From: Deltaproteobacteria bacterium
GTDB taxonomy: Bacteria > Desulfobacterota > RBG-13-43-22
Assembly (NCBI GenBank): GCA_016219065.1
Contig: JACRCK010000364.1
Location: forward strand, 1-33,152
Length of the DNA: 33,152 bases
Direction of reading: 5' to 3'
Part shown: in pieces, positions 24,129 to 32,284 of the stretch
Position numbering within the stretch: position 1 is the first letter of the stretch
How the letters are laid out: each line of letters begins with the position of its first letter
Notes under the pieces: generated by a model
Seen by the model: the letters and a program-made list of their open reading frames with translations, nothing else
Databases searched by the model: none
What the model was told of the DNA's origin: nothing
Position numbers and translations under genes: made by a program

Positions 24129-25982
24129 TCAAGCAACCGCTTCCTGTCCCGAATCCTGTTTTTTTTCAATAAGTTCGCGGAACTTTTTCACCAGAAATGG
24201 ATCAAATTGAATCCCCGAGTAACGGGTGATCTCCTCTACGGCTTCTTCCAGGGGGACGGCCCGGCGGTAAGGCCGGTCATTGGTCAACACGTCGAAGGCG
24301 TCGGCTACCGCCAGGATCCGGCATTCCAAGGGTATCCTATCCCCGGCCAAGCCCGCTGGATAGCCATGACCGTTCCACCATTCGTGATGTTTCAGGATCC
24401 AGTCGGCGATGGGAACCAGATCCGTCGCTGCCAGGGCGATGCGGTAACCGATCTCGCAGTGCTTCTGCATCTCAATGGCCTCTTCCGGGGTTAGGGGGCC
24501 GGGCTTCATTAAAATCCGGTCGGGGATGCCGACTTTGCCGATATCGTGAAATTGGGCCAGCAAACGGAGATCGATGACACTGCGCTCCGACAGACCGATG
24601 GCTTGCGCCATTTCCTCAACCAGATACTGGATCCGCCGGGCGTGACCTTCGGTGATGAAATCCCGCATTTCCAGGGCTTTATTCAGTGTTTGGACCACGG
24701 AACTGTGGATGCTCTGGTTGCAGAGCAGCTTTTCCCGGTACATATTGTTGTCCGCCTGGGTAAACACTTCCCGAACCGTAGCCGGGTGCTCATCATTTAA
24801 GGCGAACCCGACCGCCAGACTCAAGGGCAACTCCGGAAGGCTGTCATTGTACCGTTCTACGGCCTGTCGAATGTGGCGGCGGGCCTCGGCCAAGTCCTCC
24901 CGGTCCGTTCGGACCACCAGGACCGCGAATTCGTCGCCCCCCACCCGGGCGATGGTTTCATTTCCCGGAAAGGTCGCCTTAAGGACTCGGGTCGCCTGGA
25001 GTAACAGCTGGTTCCCTTCTTCGCAGCCGATCGCATCATTGACATATTTCAACCCATTGACGTCAATGGTTAATATCCCGACCGGGTCATAATCTCCCTG
25101 ATCAAACCGCCGCATTTCATTTTCGAAGGATTGGCGATTTAATAGACCGGTCAGGGAATCGTACAACAGGCTGCGGTCGAGACTTTCTTTCAAATTGGCT
25201 ACCTCGGACAGGTCTTTCCACGTCCCCAGGATTTGGATGATTCTTCCCTGATCATCCGCTTTACCCAAAAATCTTCCCTGAACCACCCGGGGATTCTTGT
25301 TCCGGTCAAAAACAAGCCATTCGGGTTTCTCAATTTTTTTCCGGTTCTGAATTTCCAGAACCAGTTTATCCCATTCTTCCGTCTCCGGAAGCAGGTTCCG
25401 AAGGGATTGACCGACAACCTCTTTAGCCGTTCTATACCCGATGAGTCGGGCAAAAGCGGAATTACAACGGAGTATCTCTCCCGTCATGCTGGTCCAGAAA
25501 TTCCCGGAGACCCCCTGGTTGAATAACCGGTCGTATTCCTGCTCCAAATCCTTCAATGAACCGGAGGCCTTTTCCAAATTTTCCAGATAAAAGTTGATCG
25601 TCTCGGCCAGCTCGGAAACCTGGTCCTTTTTTCCGGCAAGGGTAATAGTCCGAAAAGGCCTTCCCGCCGGTTGCACGGTTTTAAGACTGTGGAGGATCAG
25701 GTCTATCCGGTGCCGGTTTTTTTGATGGACAAAGCGGGCGATTATAAGGCCCGTGCCTCCGGAGACGAGGAGCAAGGAGAGCGCCCAAAAACCCCTTCCC
25801 TTCCAGTCCGCTGCCGGCGTTTTTTCTCGAGACACTGCTAACCCTAAATAGGTCGCCGAGCCCCCGGGAACCAGGAAAAATAGTCCGGCTGCGGCTGTAC
25901 AGGCTAGGAGCGCCAAACCGATCAACGCCATCTTCAGGGGCCGGGTAGGCAGGGGCCCGGTCAAGTTAGGAATATCCGACAT
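24129..25982 (-). CDS. Membrane-anchored PAS-GGDEF-HD-GYP cyclic-di-GMP enzyme
   Basis: The protein has 617 aa with AGGAGAG before the ATG. There are two N-terminal membrane helices (about 18-38 and 64-84) around a short outer loop. A HAMP-like linker and PAS domain follow (about 150-260). The diguanylate cyclase domain has an intact GGDEF (348-352) and no RxxD inhibition site just before it. The phosphodiesterase domain has HD at 479-480, HHE at 532-534 and GYP at 540-542. Both catalytic signatures are intact, so the protein could make and break c-di-GMP, with the PAS domain or membrane part choosing direction. It follows the orphan PAS gene by 36 bp. Confidence 0.93.
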   Translation of the reverse strand: MSDIPNLTGPLPTRPLKMALIGLALLACTAAAGLFFLVPGGSATYLGLAVSREKTPAADWKGRGFWALSLLLVSGGTGLIIARFVHQKNRHRIDLILHSLKTVQPAGRPFRTITLAGKKDQVSELAETINFYLENLEKASGSLKDLEQEYDRLFNQGVSGNFWTSMTGEILRCNSAFARLIGYRTAKEVVGQSLRNLLPETEEWDKLVLEIQNRKKIEKPEWLVFDRNKNPRVVQGRFLGKADDQGRIIQILGTWKDLSEVANLKESLDRSLLYDSLTGLLNRQSFENEMRRFDQGDYDPVGILTIDVNGLKYVNDAIGCEEGNQLLLQATRVLKATFPGNETIARVGGDEFAVLVVRTDREDLAEARRHIRQAVERYNDSLPELPLSLAVGFALNDEHPATVREVFTQADNNMYREKLLCNQSIHSSVVQTLNKALEMRDFITEGHARRIQYLVEEMAQAIGLSERSVIDLRLLAQFHDIGKVGIPDRILMKPGPLTPEEAIEMQKHCEIGYRIALAATDLVPIADWILKHHEWWNGHGYPAGLAGDRIPLECRILAVADAFDVLTNDRPYRRAVPLEEAVEEITRYSGIQFDPFLVKKFRELIEKKQDSGQEAVA

Positions 25983-26018
25983 TAGTTGTCTCTCCTGATA
26001 AGCTGGACGGTATCGGTT

Positions 26019-26405
26019 TTAAAATTTTTCACCGAAGAGCAAGTAATGAGTTCCCAGGTTAAATACGCAACAATTCAAGGCGTGTTTTTCCCGAACCCGA
26101 TCGACAAAGTTGATTTCCGACTTCTGGTGGTCCAGCATTCCGTGCGCCGCTCCCCGTAAGGGAGGTCTTAAAGGGATAAAATCAGGAAATCGAAGATTAT
26201 TTATTTCCCCGTCCCCCATGAAATCCGAAATATTGGTTCCGAAGGGCTTCTCGGCCAAACCAAATTCCTGCAGGAATCCATTGTTACAATCTAAGATGTT
26301 TTTCCCCTGGTCCAGGAGCAGGATAACGATCCGGCTTAGCTGATCCAGGTAATTTTGAAAAATTTCTGGGAATTCGGCGCAAAGTCGATTTTGAACGTTC
26401 AACAT
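26019..26405 (-). CDS. Orphan PAS-like domain protein
   Basis: The protein has 128 aa from the ATG at 26405, which has AGGTGG at good spacing; GTG codons at 26417 are alternatives. The segment IVILLLDQGKNILDCNNGFL followed by GLAEKPFGTNISDFM is a typical PAS start. The end (CVFNLGTHYLLFGEKF) matches the last PAS strands, so the domain is complete but has no output domain. It probably passes a signal to the adjacent PAS-GGDEF-HD-GYP protein, or is the remaining part of a larger sensor. Confidence 0.65.
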   Translation of the reverse strand: MLNVQNRLCAEFPEIFQNYLDQLSRIVILLLDQGKNILDCNNGFLQEFGLAEKPFGTNISDFMGDGEINNLRFPDFIPLRPPLRGAAHGMLDHQKSEINFVDRVREKHALNCCVFNLGTHYLLFGEKF

Positions 26406-26597
26406 TACCGGCACCACCTTTCTTATTATTTAAAAAAGCATCGGAAGGTTTACCCTAGTTCTTAAATTAAATGACCATATAAAGGGAAATTATGGATCGG
26501 CAGAGAAGATCAAATGGGCAGGTCTGGTCCTGAGTGCCGGCCATGGCGGCCAGGGATCTGGCCCAACGTTTCCAGAATGGTGACGATCTGTTGAGGG

Positions 26598-26637
26598 CGA
26601 TCGCCGGGAATTTTTGGTTTCCCGGACGATCGTTTTT
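26598..26637 (+). terminator. Terminator-like hairpin on the plus strand with no gene before it
   Basis: CGATCGCCGGGAA pairs with TTCCCGGACGATCG (one bulged A) and is followed by TTTTT. The loop is TTTTTGGT-like. No plus-strand gene precedes it, as both neighbours are on the minus strand. The surrounding stretch 26418-26656 otherwise holds no supported gene. Confidence 0.5.
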
Positions 26638-26656
26638 GGGGGTTGGGGGGGGAGAG

Positions 26657-26989
26657 CTATAAAGAGGCGTTATCCGCAAAGGCCGGTTTGGGCCTTTTTC
26701 TGCCGAAACCCCGGCGTTCGGATCTTCCCGGTGGCACCGGCCGTGTTTCTTTTAATGCATTTTTGAAAGGTACCGCGTTTTCCCCCGGAGAATGGACCCC
26801 CAGCGGGCTCTGTAGTGAAATCTCCTTTATAATCAGGAAGATATCCTGATCGGTTTCTCCACCGGCATTAACCATTTCACTTTGGGGGCAATCTCGGCAG
26901 GCTTCATATTCCATGTAGGTCAGGGCTTTTTTTTGTCTTTTTTGACAGGTGCTGACCGTCATCGTTGCTTGTAATCGTTTGCAAAACAT
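26657..26989 (-). CDS. Small Cys-rich protein, hypothetical
   Basis: The protein has 110 aa; GGAGAA sits 5 nt before the ATG. The first 40 residues carry four regularly placed Cys (MFCKRLQATMTVSTCQKRQ, then EACRDCPQ), which look like a small zinc- or Fe-S-binding knuckle. The remainder is basic and low in structure (GRSERRGFGRKRPKPAF), so the frame may be shortened or extended by mutation. I do not recognise a named family. It lies upstream of, and in the same direction as, the PAS/c-di-GMP group, separated by 251 bp. Confidence 0.5.
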   Translation of the reverse strand: MFCKRLQATMTVSTCQKRQKKALTYMEYEACRDCPQSEMVNAGGETDQDIFLIIKEISLQSPLGVHSPGENAVPFKNALKETRPVPPGRSERRGFGRKRPKPAFADNASL

Positions 26990-27161
26990 TTAACTTCTCC
27001 GCTATGATCTTATTTTTAAAAATATATCATCCCCGGACCGATTTAAATGGGGGATTGACGGTATTTTTTTTAAAAAAATGTGTATTTTCACCCTGATAAA
27101 CCAGCTTAAGCACCGAAGGCGCTTGATTCGGAATCCTTGAAATGCTAACCACCTGATTGCC

Positions 27162-28538
27162 ATGACCGTGTTACCGAAAGTCCTCAGTTATAAGCAAATC
27201 TTCAAATTCTGGCTCCCTCTGGAAGCCACCTGGCTGATGATGGCCGCCGAGGGATCTTTTTTAAGCGCCGTTATCGCCCGTCTTCCGGAACCTAAATACA
27301 ATCTGGCCGCTTTCGGTTTGGCTTTTGTGATCACCCTGTTTATTGAATCGCCGGTCCTGAACCTGATCAGCGCTTCTAATTCCCTGGTCCGCGACTGGGC
27401 ATCCTATTTAAAAATGCGGCGTTTTGCCGGCGCCTTGATCCTGGCGGTTTCATTGATCATGGGGATCGTACTCTTGCCGCCTGTCTTCAATCTTATAACG
27501 GAAACCCTGATCGGCCTGCCCTCCCGGATTTCCCGGCTTACTTTCCAGGCTTCCGCTTTGTTACTGCCGGTACCCTGGGCCATCGGCTACCGCCGTTTTT
27601 ATCACGGCATATTGATTCAAAACGGCCGGACCCGCTCGGTGGCCCTGGGAACGATGTGCCGGTTACTGGCCATGTCCCTCAGCGGGGCGGGGTTGTTTTT
27701 GTTTTCCTCCCTACCTGGAGCCGTCGTGGGAGCCGGGTGTTTAATGGCCGGAGTCATCTTCGAGGCCCTGGTCAGTCGATTGATGGCCGCCCCGATTTTA
27801 AAGGATTTACAGAAAAGGGTGGAATCGGCCACCAGTGCCAACGACCAACTGACTTATCGAGATATCACCTCTTTCTATCTCCCTTTGGCCTTGACCTCCC
27901 TCATCGCTCTGGGGATCAACCCCGTAATTTCCTATTTCCTGGCCAAGGGAAGGATGAGCATCGAATCCCTGGCTGTCTGGCCGGTCATCCAGGCTCTTTT
28001 AATGATGTTCCTAAGCTTTGGACTCTCCTTCCATGAAACCGCCATAGCCCTTTTGGGACCCCGCAATGAAAATTTCAAAAAACTGCGAAATTTTGCCTTG
28101 GTTCTGGGGTTGGTCACCGTCAGCCTGTTCGGCCTGTTCGGTTTTTCGCCCCTGGCTGACCTATGGTTCGAGAAGGTCTCGGCCCTGTCCCCGGATCTGG
28201 CCGATTTTATTCGGACCCCGGTTCAATTATTGATTTTCATGCCTTTGCTGTGGATGATGCTGACTTTCCAGCGATCCGTGTTGGTGAACACCCGCCGCAC
28301 CTCCGCCATAACCTGGGCCACGGCCTTGGATTTCAGTCTCATCGTGGCCGTTATGGGGATCGGCATCCATGTCTTTGAAGCCATAGGGGTTTTTGCTGCA
28401 GTTACGGCCCTGTTGATCGGACGACTGGGTGCCGTATCCTGCCTTTTATTCCCTTTTTTTAAAGCCCTTAAAAGACCCAGGTCCAACAACCATCCTCACG
28501 CGGGGAAAAAGGACTTGAATTGCATTTCCGGCGGTTGA
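27162..28538 (+). CDS. Polytopic membrane protein, ANKH/MATE-superfamily-like
   Basis: The protein has 458 aa with about 12 membrane segments. The start is ATG at 27162. It begins FKFWLPLEATWLMMAAEGSF, has AVIARLPEPKYNLAAFGLAF and a second FYLPLALTSLIALGINPVIS in the middle. This is a repeated half-structure as in the MOP/MATE flippase superfamily, and closest in feel to bacterial proteins related to the ANKH transporter family. It may export a small molecule or lipid-linked unit; the substrate is unknown. The last 25 residues are hydrophilic. A TTGACG near 27055 in the AT-rich leader is a possible -35 element, without a clear -10. Confidence 0.7.
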   Translation: MTVLPKVLSYKQIFKFWLPLEATWLMMAAEGSFLSAVIARLPEPKYNLAAFGLAFVITLFIESPVLNLISASNSLVRDWASYLKMRRFAGALILAVSLIMGIVLLPPVFNLITETLIGLPSRISRLTFQASALLLPVPWAIGYRRFYHGILIQNGRTRSVALGTMCRLLAMSLSGAGLFLFSSLPGAVVGAGCLMAGVIFEALVSRLMAAPILKDLQKRVESATSANDQLTYRDITSFYLPLALTSLIALGINPVISYFLAKGRMSIESLAVWPVIQALLMMFLSFGLSFHETAIALLGPRNENFKKLRNFALVLGLVTVSLFGLFGFSPLADLWFEKVSALSPDLADFIRTPVQLLIFMPLLWMMLTFQRSVLVNTRRTSAITWATALDFSLIVAVMGIGIHVFEAIGVFAAVTALLIGRLGAVSCLLFPFFKALKRPRSNNHPHAGKKDLNCISGG

Positions 28539-28580
28539 CCCTTTTTTCACCCCTGACCCCGATTTTATTCTTGCCCTAAC

Positions 28581-28616
28581 TACTACTTTGTAGTATATAC
28601 CACATTGTGATATAAG
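28581..28616 (+). promoter_or_regulatory. Promoter with overlapping palindromic operator for the XRE gene
   Basis: The palindrome TACTAC-TTT-GTAGTA (28581-28595) covers the -35 box TTGTAG (28588-28593). A 17-nt spacer and TATAAG (28611-28616) complete the promoter, 37 bp before the ATG. The geometry fits autorepression by the XRE protein. Confidence 0.6.
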
Positions 28617-28652
28617 TCAATCTTCATTTTACTCAGGTGCCATTTATTAATC

Positions 28653-29102
28653 ATGTCCGGCAGAGAACTGGCTGGAATTCGAAAATTAATGGGGAAATCC
28701 CAGAGGGATCTGGCACGTCTTCTGGGCCTCTCGATAAAAGCGATTCATAGCTATGAACAGGGCTGGCGGGGGATCCCTGACGGGGTCGAACGTCAAGTCT
28801 TGTTCCTGTTGTCCCGGCACCGGGATTTCAAACAACCGACTAAAGCCTGCTGGGTTATAAAAGGCTGTTCTCCCGAACAACGCCAGCGGTGTCCGGCCTG
28901 GGAATTCCGGTGCGGCCATTTATGCTGGTTCATCTGCGGGACCATCTGTCAGGGCCAGGCTCAAAAAAATTGGCAGGAAAAAATAAAAATTTGCCGAAAG
29001 TGCGAGGTTTTCAGCCCCCTCTTTGTTGAATTCCTAAAGGTGGTGGACCAGGACAGCCCCCAGGTTCAGCCCGAATCGCAAATAACCCCCCCCCAGCAAT
29101 AG
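28653..29102 (+). CDS. XRE-family regulator with Cys/Trp-rich C-terminal domain
   Basis: The protein has 149 aa. The helix-turn-helix is at about 4-55 (ELAGIRKLMGKSQRDLARLL, then LSIKAIHSYEQGWRGIP). The C-terminal part has eight Cys in a CW-type pattern: KACWVIKGCSPEQRQRCPAWEF, GHLCWFICGTICQG and ICRKCEVF. This probably binds metal or Fe-S, making the protein a metal-, redox- or gas-responsive regulator by inference. A palindrome over its own promoter suggests autoregulation. The 3' end overlaps the convergent ecfT gene by 69 bp, so the last 20 or so residues (QVQPESQITPPQQ) may be a poorly conserved tail. Confidence 0.85.
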   Translation: MSGRELAGIRKLMGKSQRDLARLLGLSIKAIHSYEQGWRGIPDGVERQVLFLLSRHRDFKQPTKACWVIKGCSPEQRQRCPAWEFRCGHLCWFICGTICQGQAQKNWQEKIKICRKCEVFSPLFVEFLKVVDQDSPQVQPESQITPPQQ

Positions 29103-29828
29103 GCCGATTCCGGCGGCCACCACCAGGTAATCCCTCCGGGTCATTTTCAACTCGTAATACCAGGTCCGGGGAGTCGCGGGATCAAATCCCCGGGCCTCCA
29201 GGGACATGGCCAGGGAATTGGTCTGCCGCAGAGCCACCAGTAATAAGGGGACGGCCTGGGGGATGAAATGGCTCAACCGGCGGAGGATATTCCCCTTTCC
29301 CAGGTCCAGACCCCGGGAGACTTGAGCCTGGATGATAGTGGCGCCGGCTCCGGCCAGGGTCGGGATCAGACGTAAGGCCGTGGCCACGGCAAAGGCAACC
29401 GGATAGGGGACCTTCAGTCGTATCAGCCCCTGGGTTATTTCTTCATTACGGGTGGTGGAGAGAAATAAAAGCCCGGCCCCCACAAAGGTCGCCAAACGCA
29501 AACCCATGGCCAGCCCGTAAGCGACAGATTCCCGGCTGACCTGGAAAGGACCCCAGGAAAACCAGACCGGAAACCCTTTTAAGGTCAGCGACCAGATCAA
29601 ACCGCTGAAAAAAAATAACAGGATCAGTAGAAAACGGAAGCGCCAGACCGTGGTCTGGGCGCCGGAGAGGAAGATACCCAGAGTCACCAGCAGACTGACG
29701 GCCGCCACGTAGGCGGGATGGTTGAAGACCAGGGCCAGGCTGAAAAAAAGACCCAGCAGGAATAACTTCGTCCGGGGGTCCAGACGGTGCACCGGGCTTT
29801 CGCGATCCAGGTAGAGGAAGACGTTCAT
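29034..29828 (-). CDS. ecfT: ECF transporter transmembrane component EcfT
   Basis: The protein has 264 aa with five or six membrane segments. It has the two coupling-helix motifs of EcfT: Q-V-S171-R-G173-LDL and S-L-E-A212-R-G214-FD. These bind the ATPases and transmit ATP hydrolysis to the S component. The start overlaps the stop of the ATPase gene as TGATG, a sign of translational coupling. It is the last gene of the four-gene operon. Confidence 0.93.
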   Translation of the reverse strand: MNVFLYLDRESPVHRLDPRTKLFLLGLFFSLALVFNHPAYVAAVSLLVTLGIFLSGAQTTVWRFRFLLILLFFFSGLIWSLTLKGFPVWFSWGPFQVSRESVAYGLAMGLRLATFVGAGLLFLSTTRNEEITQGLIRLKVPYPVAFAVATALRLIPTLAGAGATIIQAQVSRGLDLGKGNILRRLSHFIPQAVPLLLVALRQTNSLAMSLEARGFDPATPRTWYYELKMTRRDYLVVAAGIGLLLGGGYLRFGLNLGAVLVHHL

Positions 29829-31513
29829 CAGCCGCCGGCGCCCGCCGCCAGTTCTTCTTTCAGCTCGGACACGGTCAGGCCCCGGGTTCCCAGCCGATTG
29901 GACAGCCGAACGATCGGAGGCACCAGGAGGGCCGCTGCGGCCAGCCGGGTTTCGTCGCGGAAGACTTCCCGTGTCGGACCGTCCTCCAGAACCTGTCCGG
30001 CCCGGAGTACGAGGCAGCGGCGGCAGAATTCGGCGGCTACCCAGAGATGGTGGGTGATGACCACGATGGTGTGTCCCCTGTCATTCAGACGCTGGAGCAT
30101 CTCCAGCAGACTGCGCTGATGGCCGTAATCCAGGCCGGTAGTCGGTTCATCCAGAACCAGGACGGCCGGTTGGGCGGCCAGCATGGAAGCAACGGCCACC
30201 CGCTGCCTCTCCCCGCGGGTCAAGGCGAAAGGCTCCAACTGCCCGGCTCCGGCCAGGCCCACCGCTTCCAGGGCCTCCTCGACCCGCTTCCGGACGGTCC
30301 CGGCAGCCATTCCCTGGATTTTCGGACCAAAGCCTACTTCCTCGGCGACGGAGCGGGCGAAAAGCTGATGATCCGGGTTCTGAAAAACGTACCCCACCTG
30401 CCTGGCCATTTCCGGGGAGCGGAAAGCAGAGGTCGGCTTCCCTCCCACAAGCACCTGACCGCCGGTTGGTTTTAAAAGGCCGTTCAAAAGCCTGGCCAGG
30501 GTGGATTTTCCCGACCCGTTGGGCCCCAGGATGGCCAGAAATTCCCCTGGCCTGATCTCGAGATCCAACCCTTGAAGGACAGCAAGACTATGGCCGGGGT
30601 ACGTGAAACAGACCCGGTCCATCCGGATCAGTACCGGACCGGAGGGTGGTAGCCCGCCCAACGGAGGGTTGGCTCGATGCCGGCCCAACCAGCCCTGCCG
30701 GTCGATCAGGGTGACGGCCTCCTCCAGGGTCAACGGCGCTCCGGGCCAGCCCAGGAGTTGAAAAAGCTCCGCCAGGGCCGGGGGACGCAGACCGGCCCGA
30801 CGGCACAAAGCCGGGTCGCGGAAAAGATCCCGGGGGCGGCCGTCGGCCATGATTTTCCCTTCTTTCAGCAGCCAGACCCGATCGGCCTCGACCACCTCCT
30901 CCGGGTCCTGATCGACCAGGACCAGCGTGTGCCCCCGGTCTCTCCAGCTTCGGGCCAGGCCGTACACCTCCCGCCGGCCCGCCGGGTCCAGATCGGTGGT
31001 CGGTTCATCCAGAACCAGGATTTCCGGTTCCATGGCCAGGATCGATCCGAGGGCCAGCCGCTGTTTCTCTCCGCCCGACAAGGAAGCCGGTTCCCGTCGT
31101 TCCTTGCCGGTCAACCCCACCAGGGCCAGGTACTGCCGGATCCGGGAGGCTATTTCCAGGGCGGATCGCCCGTGGTTCTCCGGACCGAAAGCCATCTCCA
31201 GCTCCACCGAGCTGGAAAAAAGCTGGGCCTCGAAGTCCTGAAGGACCAGCCCCACGGTCCGGGACATTTCGGCGACCTTTCTCCCGGACACCTCCCCGCC
31301 GTTGACGAGCACACGGCCCCGGTAATCGCCTTTGAAAAACCGGGGGATCAATCCGTTAAGGGTCAGGCACAGGGACGATTTGCCGGCGCCCTCTTCGCCC
31401 ATTACGGCCAGCCACTGACCGGCCGGCACCGTGGCCTGCAACCGGTCCAGGGCCGGACGGTCCCCTCCCTTATAGGTAAAGCTCAGGTCCTGGAAAACGA
31501 TCGCGGGTTCCAT
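29828..31513 (-). CDS. Fused double ECF ATPase (EcfA1-EcfA2 in one chain)
   Basis: The protein has 561 aa with two ABC domains. Domain 1: GEEGAGKS (39-47 region), SLSGGEKQRLALG, ILVLDEPTTDLDP. Domain 2: GPNGSGKST, ALTRGERQRVAVA (a degenerate signature, common in one of the two ECF ATPases), VLVLDEPTTGLD. In many bacteria these are two separate genes; here they are joined with a linker of about 50 residues. GGAGG precedes the ATG. The protein powers uptake of a vitamin or cofactor through EcfT and the S component encoded immediately upstream. Confidence 0.93.
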   Translation of the reverse strand: MEPAIVFQDLSFTYKGGDRPALDRLQATVPAGQWLAVMGEEGAGKSSLCLTLNGLIPRFFKGDYRGRVLVNGGEVSGRKVAEMSRTVGLVLQDFEAQLFSSSVELEMAFGPENHGRSALEIASRIRQYLALVGLTGKERREPASLSGGEKQRLALGSILAMEPEILVLDEPTTDLDPAGRREVYGLARSWRDRGHTLVLVDQDPEEVVEADRVWLLKEGKIMADGRPRDLFRDPALCRRAGLRPPALAELFQLLGWPGAPLTLEEAVTLIDRQGWLGRHRANPPLGGLPPSGPVLIRMDRVCFTYPGHSLAVLQGLDLEIRPGEFLAILGPNGSGKSTLARLLNGLLKPTGGQVLVGGKPTSAFRSPEMARQVGYVFQNPDHQLFARSVAEEVGFGPKIQGMAAGTVRKRVEEALEAVGLAGAGQLEPFALTRGERQRVAVASMLAAQPAVLVLDEPTTGLDYGHQRSLLEMLQRLNDRGHTIVVITHHLWVAAEFCRRCLVLRAGQVLEDGPTREVFRDETRLAAAALLVPPIVRLSNRLGTRGLTVSELKEELAAGAGG

Positions 31514-31531
31514 CGGGCCTCCGGCGCAGTA

Positions 31532-32278
31532 TCAGAGCAGCAGGCTGCCGCCCAGGATGAGCAAGGAGGATATCCAGCCGATCTGGGAAGGTTCCAGGGG
31601 GAAAAAATATTGTCCTCCCAGGCCGAACAGGGTGGCCAGGACTATCAGCCAGGCCCCGGCCGGTCCGAGAAGCGGTTGGTGGGCGGCCTCTTCCTCCAGG
31701 ATTTCGCCCCAGAACAGGTGGAGGGTATTCCGGACAAAACCGAAAACCGTAGTCAGCAGAATTACGCCGATCCAGCCGGCGGCGGTATTGTTGACGGTGA
31801 TAATTTTGGTCAGCACGGTGTAGGGAACCATGCCGAAGGCATCGACCACCGTCCCGATCACTACTGCGCAGGCCCCCCCGGCAAGGAAGGTGACCAGGAA
31901 ATAGAGGACCCAGCACTGCACCTTTCCGGGATCCCACTCCCGGGATTTCAAACGGAAAGGGACCCAGGTCGTCCATAAACTGTAAGGCAGATAGGCCAGC
32001 AGAAAATTCCCGATAAATCCCGCGGGAGTGCCGGGACTCAACGTCCCGCCCAGCATGTCCCCGATCAAATTGCCGATCGCCGCCCCCCAGGCCCCGGCGG
32101 GTCCGAACAGGAGGCCGAAGGGGACCGGGAAGATGTTGCCGACCCGGACTTCGGTGATCCCCGGGATGAGCGGCAGAGCGGTTTTGAAGGCGATCAACGC
32201 CGCTCCATAGACCGCGGCGCAGACGGCGGTCAGGATGATCATCCGGGTATTGCCCCACATGGAAAAGACGGCCTTCAT
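31532..32278 (-). CDS. ECF transporter substrate-binding (S) component, QueT-like
   Basis: The protein has 248 aa with about six membrane helices. The segment EVRVGNIFPVPFGLLFGPAGAWGAAIGNLIGD is characteristic of S components of the QueT-like group. Related proteins bind small cofactors or precursors, but the residues visible do not name the ligand. It lies between the pterin-binding protein (6-bp gap) and the ATPase (18-bp gap), so it is almost certainly the dedicated S component of this system. The methyl-folate-type neighbour suggests a ligand in folate, corrinoid or one-carbon metabolism; this is inference. Confidence 0.8.
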   Translation of the reverse strand: MKAVFSMWGNTRMIILTAVCAAVYGAALIAFKTALPLIPGITEVRVGNIFPVPFGLLFGPAGAWGAAIGNLIGDMLGGTLSPGTPAGFIGNFLLAYLPYSLWTTWVPFRLKSREWDPGKVQCWVLYFLVTFLAGGACAVVIGTVVDAFGMVPYTVLTKIITVNNTAAGWIGVILLTTVFGFVRNTLHLFWGEILEEEAAHQPLLGPAGAWLIVLATLFGLGGQYFFPLEPSQIGWISSLLILGGSLLL

Positions 32279-32284
32279 AGGATT

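Noticed and set aside
26467-26679. Minus-strand frame of 70 codons after the small Cys-rich gene
   Set aside because: No ribosome site, no motif and proline-rich start. It overlaps the terminator-like hairpin and the end of the neighbouring gene.
30677-31978. Long plus-strand frame of 433 codons opposite the ECF genes
   Set aside because: It is Gln/Gly/Pro-rich and antisense to the ABC ATPase with its clear Walker motifs, so it is a shadow frame.
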